A stretch of 64,000 bases of DNA from Notolepis coatsorum. Taxonomy: Eukaryota > Chordata > Actinopteri > Aulopiformes > Paralepididae. The position numbers and the translations under genes are program-made. Where the stretch lies: NCBI GenBank assembly GCA_963971535.1, contig OZ020598.1, positions 87,192,185-87,256,184 on the forward strand, given 5' to 3'. The stretch's first letter is position 1. Each line of letters begins with the position of its first letter. Shown one piece after another: positions 55,920 through 64,000 of this stretch. The notes below the pieces were generated by a model. The model was not told where the DNA came from and ran no database searches. It saw only the letters and a program-made list of their open reading frames with translations.

Positions 55920-56022
55920 AGTATTTCTTTGGTCTGCATCCCCTTAACAATTGTGTGTATTGAGCCGTACTGTATTGTACCCATTCTGCAATCTGTTAAA
56001 TAAAGTTTTCAATCAATCAATG
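55920..56022 (+). mobile_element. LINE 3' tail, short copy
   Basis: GGTCTGCATCCCCTTAACAA, a CCATTCTGCAATCTGTTAAA block and an AAAGTTTTCAATCAATCAAT tail, as in the family at 4900-4968. Only about 100 bp remain. Confidence 0.75.
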
Positions 56023-56225
56023 TCAGACTCTCCATAAAAAAAACGATTGAATTGCTCAGAATTTTTTATTATGTCCCCAATAGGACATAATAATATTAAT
56101 ATCATTCCCCAGTATGACACAATAAACACCCAATGAATGCCCCCCCCAACCCAGAGTCCAAAAGGTTACATTGAATAATTTCCCCACGGTTTGGTATGGG
56201 GGGATGGGTATTCACAGTGGGAAAG

Positions 56226-56494
56226 ATGGAGTGCTACATGCACGTGTGTAATTCTTGCAAGGAACCTAGCAAAATTATACAATTTTCAGAGACAAGTTGG
56301 TTGAAATGTATTAACAGTTCGTTGCAGTGGGCTAGTTTCGATGGCCCAGAAAGCAAGATTGCACAATTGGCTGTTAGAACAGCCCAATTCCAGATGTGCC
56401 AGCTAATAAAGGCTACCACAGAGAATGCTATGCAATTTGCTAATATAAGGAACATAGCCCGCAAGAGGAAGGCAAAGTTGACAAAGACCACAAA
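56226..56494 (+). CDS. Cys-rich protein of unknown function, exon 1
   Basis: From ATG 56226 the frame gives MECYMHVCNSCKEPSKIIQF, with a CxxC pair, then SETSWLKCINSSLQWASF, and ends in a basic ARKRKAKLTKTTK stretch. After 56494 a good donor follows (AAAAG|GTTTGT). Exon 2 at 57259 continues in phase: one base from here plus AA there makes a Glu codon. I do not recognise the family with confidence. Cys-rich proteins of this kind occur as multi-copy, often transposon-borne, genes in aquatic animals, so this may be such a remnant. The start could also be ATG 56196, or lie in an upstream exon. Confidence 0.5.
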
Positions 56495-56559
56495 AGGTTT
56501 GTACCAAATGCAATTTATTTCAAACATATGATACATGATTAATGTATTTCTTTATACAT

Positions 56560-57258
56560 TTCTTACTGGACTGGCCCTATAATTTGCCCTTCAGGTGAAA
56601 ACTAGCAATATGGGTGTAAACAAATTTGTATTAATCCTGTAACAGGGGCACAGCATCTATGAGTCAAGGTCAGGTCTAGCCTGGAATAGAGAACAGAATG
56701 TTGATTTTGTGATGTGTAACTAGTACAGTGCAGGGGTGTCCAGTCCAGGGCCCAGAGTGTAGAGAGCTGTGTGAGAGTCATCCCCGGACAGCTTCTGTGA
56801 GAGGATGACTATCCTTATCCCCCATGTTCAAAAGTTGAGCTCTGCAGATTAGCCTGGCCCCACTTCTATCCAGAACAATATATATAAGGGGACTGCACAT
56901 TGTTTATTCACTGTGCTGTTTACCATGGCCTCTCATTCAATCATGATATTCATTGTTTTGTCAAATACAGGTCCTAAGTGCAGTTGCCACTCTGATAATG
57001 GTTCTGGATATGGAGCAGGGCTAGAGTCACCTCAAGAGCTCAATCTTTGAGCTTGCAAGATTACTATAGAACCCTCAGGCTAGGGTTAGATCAGGCCTAG
57101 AATATATCTGTAGTGTGGTCCAGGGTTGAGCATCTGGGGAAACAGAAAAACAATCAATACATTTTGGAGCATTGTTACTACAATAGATAACGTTATTCAT
57201 CACATTAACTATCTATGCCCCCCCCCCCACACACACTTTGTTTCCCTTTAAAATGTAG
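56560..57258. other. Putative intron of the Cys-rich gene
   Basis: Lies between the donor near 56494 and the acceptor ending 57258. No repeats or frames of note, apart from a short C-run at 57221-57229. Confidence 0.4.
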
Positions 57259-57921
57259 AAGACGCAGAGGGACACACAGCAGAACACGATACAGCACCAC
57301 CAAAGAGTAGACTCCTCCGTTCAATGACAACCACTACCACCACCAACAAAGAAAAACCACATCTCCTTCCAGTCCAATGTGTAATATGCAGACGTGAGAA
57401 ATATTTCACAGAAAGTCACAGTCGGAAGAAGGTCAAGGAGAGTCTTACAACATGTGAAACACTGACAGCTGGTAGGCTGTGTGATGCAGCAGAGGCCCGC
57501 AAAGATGAGCACCTGCTCCTCCATATACGTGGGGTGGATCTGGTTGCTGCAGAGGCAAAGTACCATTTCAGATGTTACAGAGATTACACAGTATTTCTGT
57601 ACAAGAAAAACAACAGCACATGGACCATCCAATATCAAACAGGAGACAAGCACTTCTGTGAAACAGTGGTGGAGGAGAGGTTATTAAAGAAACGGAAGGT
57701 GCTCAAGCTCTCAAAGTTAACAGCCCTGTTTAAGAAATCTGTACTTGACACAGATGGCATTGACATCTCCTCTTACAAATCTGCTTCCTTGAAAGTGAGA
57801 CTCCAAAACTCCTATCGTTTTCTGAAGTTCCAGAAGCTGTCAAGACATGACTTTGTCTATGTTGAGGATTTGACACCACATGAAGTAGTCCACTCTGAAG
57901 TAGCCAAGACTGCAGCAACAA

Positions 57922-57990
<69 letters not shown>

Positions 57991-58050
57991 TATCATCATC
58001 ATCAGAATTATCATCAGATGAGGATGACACAAGAACAATTTCAACTAACG
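57259..58050 (+). pseudogene. Cys-rich protein exon 2, cut by a MITE
   Basis: The acceptor TTTAAAATGTAG ends at 57258. The exon reads DAEGHTAEHDTAPPKSRLLR, then PVQCVICRREKYFTESHSRK, CETLTAGRLCDAAEARKDEH, GVDLVAAEAKYHFRCYRDYT, and a basic LLKKRKVLKLSKLTALFKKS region. The Cys/His set (CVIC ... H ... HFRC) suggests a metal-binding fold. A (TCA)n-encoded poly-Ser run at about 57925-57990 and an acidic end follow. At 58051 the frame enters the TTAA and terminal repeat of a piggyBac-like MITE and stops at 58259, so the natural C-terminus is lost. Function unknown. Confidence 0.55.
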
Positions 58051-58054
58051 TTAA

Positions 58055-58965
58055 CACATTGGGCGCCATGCATTGTGCCCATCATTATGCCCTCTCTGCC
58101 ACCGCTGTAAGCCTATGGAGATGTTTACCTTCTTTGCAGGGCTATAACTTTTTAAATATTATAGCTATATCTGCATTACTATGGCCCATTCAACATCGGG
58201 TATCTATCATTCCGGATGTGGGAACGTTATATTTGGTCATTCATACATTGTTGTGTTAATACCGTCAATAATATAAGTATGTTTTTCTGCTGTAATTCCA
58301 AAAACGCTAGTTATAGGCCCTGAAGCATATGATAGATTATCGATTGGCGTTTCTTTCCTATACACGCTATATTAAAAAATTCAAATGTGTATGATCGGTA
58401 TACATTATGCTTCATCATGCGTGAAGGAAAGGGGGGGGGGTCGTTTATAATTCCTTGATCGTCAGTAACGGCTTTATTTAGTATGGGTTGATATATTGAT
58501 CGGACTGATTGCAAACAAAGAAATGGACAATCAAGCTGAAAGTAACGTTAGTTGCCACTTACCGTTCGCCGATGAGACTGGAGGAAAAAGATCGCAATTA
58601 TTTGACGTTGATCTGCTAGATCCATTTCCGGTTTGTATGACACAATAAACGCCGAAATCATATCGATTATTGCGTTTAGAAAGCGATCCAAATGCACTCG
58701 AGTGTGTATATTGATCCACGCCACAATATATCTCTGGCGGAGGAATTTCCTCGATGCACCGATCGCCACTTCCGTTTTGGCGTGAGTGTAACTCGCCCAA
58801 CCATCCACCAGGTGGCGGTATTGAGGCGTTGCAATATCAGAACAGGGTCCGGCTGCGATCCGGAGGGAGGCTGGATGAATTATGAATGCCATGGCAAAAA
58901 AATGAAATATTGATCCCAAACACGTGATACGCCGTTGTTGGTGTTCAATGCATGGCGGGCAATAA
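58055..58965 (-). mobile_element. piggyBac-like MITE, second copy, inverted
   Basis: Begins after TTAA at 58051-58054 with CACATTGGGCGCCATGC. It aligns in reverse with the MITE at 4973-6413, sharing TAAGCCTATGGAGATGTT, ACTATGGCCCATTCAACATC and CGTTCGCCGATGAGACTGGA. The right end (GGCGCACAATGCATGTGTGA) is a degraded terminal repeat and no second TTAA is clear. It lacks the SINE seen in the other copy. Confidence 0.7.
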
Positions 58966-58969
58966 CGAT

Positions 58970-59520
58970 TTACGCCGTTCTTGGCGCACAATGCATGTGT
59001 GAGAAAGTTACTGTAGCTAACGTAACGTTAGTCTAGCATGCATTGCCCACACTTTGCCATGTGTAATCTGAAGGCAAAATGGACTGCATATAAACTGCTG
59101 ATGACTCATCATAACTTCCTATCACGTTTGAATAATGCTGTAAAGTTAAGTAAAAATGCATTTCAATATTAATGTATATGAATTAAGACCTTACCGATGC
59201 AGAGCAAAGTCCACTGTTGTCAACACACCGAAGGCGATATTTACTTCCTCGTTCCTGAGCTGGAGGAATGTCATTGGGAGAAATCAAGTCACTTGACGTT
59301 GTAACGCATTTTGATTGGTTCTGCAGCAACGCCCCTTTTCAGCAATATCAGTAGTTTTTAGCTATCAAAACATTCGTTTTCATAAAACTATGACCCAAAA
59401 ACGTCACCAACAAACGGAAATGTGTTAATATAGCATATATGTAGTTCATATTAAATATATCATATCCTCTCTACAACCAGATCAATCATTTCACTAACGA
59501 AAGCCTCTAGCAACCTTCGG
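58970..59520. other. Unassigned non-coding DNA
   Basis: Nothing supportable seen. Confidence 0.4.
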
Positions 59521-59524
59521 CCCA

Positions 59525-59685
59525 CCATCTATATCCCCTTGTCCCACTTTGCCTTTGCCTGTCTGTGTTTGTGTATTATATGTTTGTTTTTGTTTTGCTG
59601 CCATTTTGGCCAGGTCTTGCTCGAAAAAGAGATCATTGATCTCAAGTGACTACCTGGTCAAATAAAGGTAAAATAAATTAATGGC
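59525..59685 (+). mobile_element. LINE 3' tail (CTGGTCAAATAAAGG type)
   Basis: TTTTGGCCAGGTCTTGCTCG, AAAAAGAGATCATTGATCTC and a CTACCTGGTCAAATAAAGGT tail match a widespread teleost LINE 3' end. No coding part is present. Confidence 0.65.
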
Positions 59686-59865
59686 TGAGAATGTCATATA
59701 TACTCATGATAAACAGAAAACAATCATAAGCATCAATACTGTGAGCCGGAAATGAAATTCCCATTGGGTGTAGGAGGTTAGGGGGGAATTCTGGGACCTG
59801 GACGTCAGATAGGGGGCCGTTGACCCAAAAATTTGCATGCATCTATGCATGCATGCATTCATACA

Positions 59866-60193
<328 letters not shown>

Positions 60194-60199
60194 GGACAG

Positions 60200-61510
60200 C
60201 AAAGCTTGGTTTACTTACACACAGACATGCATTCACAGCTAGGAGCTGCTTTTTATAGACACAGTGGGCCACACTGTTGCGGGTCATTAACCAGCTCCAC
60301 TTGAGTGCCTTGCTCAAGGGCACAGAGACAGTTTATATCGAGGTAAGGTAGATTACAGCACACCTCTCCCACTTTACCCCACCCAAATATTCCCAGAATT
60401 TTAACCAGCAATTTTTTTTTACTCACAATCAAATGTCTTTAACCCTTTCACTGCCGTGCTACCAAACGGTTAACCCTTTTCACCGCGACAATACACAGAA
60501 GGTTAACCCTTTCACTGCCACACGACAGCCGGTTAACCCTTTCAAGGGTTAAAAGGGCAACTCTGTGTCTCTCTTGTATTTGTAGAAATGTTGCTTTACC
60601 ACTGAGTAATATGAGCTCACAGCTCTTTACATACAGTATCGTCAGGCCAGAGATAGAGCCCTAAACGACAGCGCATGCTCCAGCTTCCTGCTTCATGAAG
60701 GACTATACTGGGGTTACGTTTCGACTGATATGTCTTCCATATAGAGCGGACAAAATTATTCTTCTAGTTTTTTTTGTGCCGCCCCAGAAAATGTCTCCAT
60801 ACTGCTCTCCTGAAAACGCACATCACAAGACATTTCACGTACACTGGACATTCAATTCAAACCTTTATTTATTCTCGAACAATTGAGGTCACCCTCATGT
60901 TCAATGTCGTCGACACTTTACACTACATTTCTTACAATAATAATAATAAATATGAATAACTATCTATATAGCACTTTTACAGTCCAGAGTGCCCCACAGC
61001 AATTCGTATACAATTAACATAGGCATAAAATCAGCATATAGTTGACTTGACAGAATAAAAAACAATGCATAAATTGCAGACATATATAGGTATAAAAGAC
61101 AATAAAAGTAGTGCAACGTAAACCTGCAGACATAAGAGCAGGCATAAAAAAGTACAATAAGTACAATGTTGCTCGAAGGCATGTGAACCCCCCCCCCCCC
61201 CCCCAAACAGCCAGTTCCCCAAACACCCCACACATCAATCCCCAACCACCCACCCATCCAAGACACCCCCCCCCCCCCCCCCCCCCCGATAAAGCACATC
61301 ATGACCTAAGGAAAACACAAACTGCCCGCGCACCACTCACACCGCCATGCACGGCGACGGGAATGCCACCCCTGCGGGTCAACCCCACGGGCCGCGCCAT
61401 CTCCTCCGGTCCCCGTGACCTCGCCACCACGAGGAAACCAGCGAATCCCACGCCCCCACCCCCAAACTCCACAGAGGAAATTACAGGCACCTGTGTAAAC
61501 TGTCAAAGGG
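60200..61510. other. Non-coding DNA with minisatellite relatives and C-runs
   Basis: 60438-60550 holds about four diverged units related to the inverted minisatellite at 52236-52390 (AACCCTTTCACTGCCGTGC and similar). C-runs lie at 61187-61204 and 61267-61287. A TATATAGCACTTTTACAG motif at about 60973 resembles the dispersed repeat at 52675. No gene is supported. Confidence 0.55.
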
Positions 61511-61516
61511 GAAGAT

Positions 61517-62141
61517 TGTTACGAATAGGCAGTGAGGGGAGGTGAGGAGAACCCAATTGCAGGACAGCGATAACGAGAGAGAGGAGGCAGAGACGGCAGA
61601 GTAACAAATAGTGAAGGACTTTTACTGACCAGTGGATAAACAAAAGCACGTTACAAAGAATAAACAAAAGCTAACTGAAAACACGGAAAACAAACCTCAG
61701 CTGAGCTGGAAAAACAGGACTGGTCTAAACAGGAACGAACTCACGGGAAAATAAAGGGTAAACGGCAGACAGGGAGCTATGAAGAACAGGAACATAACAG
61801 GAAACTGGGGTAACAGGGACAATGACGCCACAAGGAAGTGAGGGCAGAGCCCACTTAAATACACAGACTGATTACAACGAGCAACACCTGGCAAAATCTA
61901 ATAAACACAATGGGAAACACCAAACTAGACACAAACGGCATAACCAAAATACAACAACCAGACATCACACAAGGGAAGGGAGAGCCGAAGACAACATGAA
62001 CGAGGAAATCATATCAACCATATTTAACCATAAATATATAATAGACTGCACCATCTGACGGTGCCCGCCAGAGGGCAGCAGGAGACCACTGTTCATATTG
62101 TTCCAACTGTCCCAGACAGGGCTCAGTCTGGGATCGTGACA
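61517..62141 (-). mobile_element. Solo LTR, 625 bp, probably Ty3/gypsy type
   Basis: Plus-strand ends are TGTTACGAATAGGC and GGGATCGTGACA. It is flanked by GAAGAT at 61511-61516 and 62142-62147; the true duplication is probably 5 bp with one chance match. On the minus strand a TATTTAAGTGGGC element resembles the promoter of fish gypsy LTRs, which suggests minus orientation. No internal region is present. Confidence 0.75.
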
Positions 62142-62344
62142 GAAGATTAATCAAAGGTGTAACAACACACAGTGAAGCTGTCCTGAACACAGTCAGTTTG
62201 GGTTTAGTCACGTGAACTAGCCCACTGCAAACTGCATGAAACTGGTGAAATCACTTTCTGAAATCATCTCAGTCATATTTGCTGAGCTTTTCAAATGAGT
62301 CGGACCTTGCTGGTCGAAGTCAGAAGAATCAACAGGCTGGGGAT

Positions 62345-62640
62345 TATCAAAAGGCTGGCTGGTCATGGATTATCAAATGACTGGGTCATGGATTATCAAA
62401 GGACTGGATGATCATGGATTATCAAAATACTGGATGGTCATGTATTATCAAAAGACTGGCTGGTCATGTATTATCAAAAGACTGGCGGGTCATGGATTAT
62501 CAAAAGACTGGCGGGTCATGGATTATCAAAAGACTAGCTGGTCATGGATTATCAAAGGACTGGCTGGTCATGGATTATCAAAAATCTAGCTGGTCATGGA
62601 TTATCAAAGGACTGGCTGGTCATGGATTATCAAAGGACAT
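62345..62640 (+). repeat. 26-bp minisatellite, about 11 units
   Basis: The unit is CATGGATTATCAAAAGACTG followed by GCTGGT, with small variants (GGGT, AGCT). Open frames across it repeat every 26 residues because 26 is not a multiple of three. Confidence 0.93.
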
Positions 62641-62649
62641 ATTATATAT

Positions 62650-64000
62650 AATGCTGCTCAAGAAAGACCCTGGGAATAATGTCTGTTTTGTGGGCTGTTT
62701 CGGACAAATCAACAGAAAGGTAGCACACTTTTTATTGCCATTCTCTGAGTAGTGTTGATGATCAATTGACAGCTACTGTAGTATGGTGAAATGAGTCTGG
62801 TAAATTATTCAATCTATATTTATACTCGATAAATAGTAGTTAAACTCATTTACAGTGCAGAGTGTCAGATGTTATATTCACAAGTGTCACAGTGCGTTCA
62901 TAAATATAAAGACATCAGACAATCAGAATAATTAACCTGTTAAGCCCTATTTTCTGAAAATCAGCCTAAAATACATAGGCTACCTAAGTAAATGGAAGAT
63001 TGCTCCACTTCTACAAGGTCCATTTGCATTGTTCTCTGTATCTAGGGACATCTATGAATCTCAGTGAATGTATTCCCAGTGTCAGAAATATTACTAGGCT
63101 TGAGTAAATTTTGATGAAACAAAGGAGAATATAAATTAAGATTTTTCTTTGCATCTTTGACAGTGAATAACACCATGCTAAAAATGACCGGACATGGGAA
63201 ATTGCCAGTGAGCTCATTCAGCACCTTCTTGAGATCATGTGTACAAAAAAAATCTAAGGAAATTAATAAAGGGAAGATGATTAAACAGAAGGTTTTGTAG
63301 ATACAGTACTGAATTCTGCCATCTGGACACATGCTATTTGAAATATTATTATAGAATATAGAATAGCAGGCCTATAAATTACCTTATTTTAGCCACGTTG
63401 CACATCTATGGATCGGGCCAAATCTACTCGTTCCAAAGACAGAGTTCAATTTGGATTTAGTATCACCAGGCGTGCAGGAAGAACCGGCAGTTTATTTTAT
63501 TTTGTGACAGGTTCGCCATTTTGAATCGGATTTGAACACGGATGGTTGCTAAATGCTCACAGAAGGTAGACACACTAACTGTGTTCCAATCTATGCCAAT
63601 AACGTTCAGTTTTGTGATAGAGAATCCTGAGAAATAAGAGATTTAATTTGTTTTTATATACAGAAGTAATTTGCTTGCAGGAAGCTGTAATTCGCTAGGA
63701 AATGTAGTTTTTCTAAATTTAAATGCTCATTGAGAGCTCTGGATGCCCTGTACTCATATGACTACAACTTGCGACGTTTTGCTAATTCAAAATGGCGGAT
63801 ATTCGCAAAATTATTAAGACATTCCATGAACTAAAATCTTTCTAACCTATTGGTAAACAAACGTATTGCTGAAAATATACACTATGCCTGCTGTTGTGAC
63901 ATGGTTAGGGTCTTTACTATTAGATACATTTGAAAGAAAAACGCTACTTAATGTCATACAGTCTGGAGAGATTGATTTATGACGTGATGTCATTTGCGGT
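62650..64000. other. Unassigned AT-rich non-coding DNA
   Basis: No gene, RNA or repeat could be supported. Short minus-strand frames near 63011-63332 have no recognisable features. Confidence 0.4.

Noticed and set aside
57730..58069. Poly-Met and poly-Asp frames on the minus strand
   Set aside because: They translate the ATC trinucleotide run in other frames.
61111..61545. 144-codon proline-rich frame
   Set aside because: Driven by C-runs and low-complexity sequence; runs into a solo LTR.

Overview
The window looks like repeat-rich DNA from a teleost fish. The reasons are very long (AC)n arrays, L2- and L1-type LINEs with the 3' tails usual in fish, a BEL/Pao retrotransposon, DIRS-type tyrosine-recombinase retrotransposons, and hAT- and piggyBac-like MITEs. 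The genus cannot be told from the sequence alone. I see no complete host gene. The only gene-like item that may not be a known transposon is a two-exon Cys-rich coding fragment at about 56.2-58.05 kb, cut short by a MITE.

Layout. 1-7.2 kb: 3' tails of one LINE family, a 54/57-bp minisatellite, and a four-level nest (an old L2 tail holds a LINE, which holds a piggyBac-like MITE, which holds a tRNA-derived SINE), followed by a hAT MITE with its 8-bp duplication. 7176-16276: a complete BEL/Pao element on the minus strand with nearly identical 1.4-kb LTRs, a tRNA-Tyr primer site, one uninterrupted 1995-codon gag-pol frame and a 5-bp target duplication. 16.3-17.6 kb: apparently unique DNA with an (AC)n array.

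17.67-49.6 kb is the most unusual region. It is an array of a 21-bp minisatellite, about 2.9 kb or roughly 137 units in total, blown apart by insertions. These are four near-complete DIRS-like elements (18.0-23.6, 24.4-29.6, 37.3-42.6 and 43.5-48.4 kb), a fifth DIRS 3' end (23.7-24.2 kb), a full-length L1 with both ORFs open (29.8-36.5 kb, minus strand) and a 5'-truncated L2 (48.7-49.6 kb). All nine readable DIRS junctions cut the 21-bp unit at the same base, directly after GTT. The internal complementary region (ICR) of each complete copy matches its own joined ends through the same GTT, so the recombinase crossover core can be read directly. Two of the DIRS copies also carry 5S-rRNA-derived segments.

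49.6-64 kb: (AC)n and (CT)n arrays, a 29-bp minisatellite with an inverted continuation, LINE remnants, two solo LTRs with target duplications, the two-exon fragment with a second piggyBac-like MITE, a 0.33-kb palindrome with (AC)n/(GT)n arms, and a 26-bp minisatellite.

Functionally this is a record of mobile-element activity. The BEL element and the L1 look young and possibly competent. The two DIRS copies that carry RT/YR are decayed, share lesions and look non-autonomous. The other DIRS copies lack RT and YR and would have needed enzymes from elsewhere. The minisatellite appears to have served as a repeated docking site.
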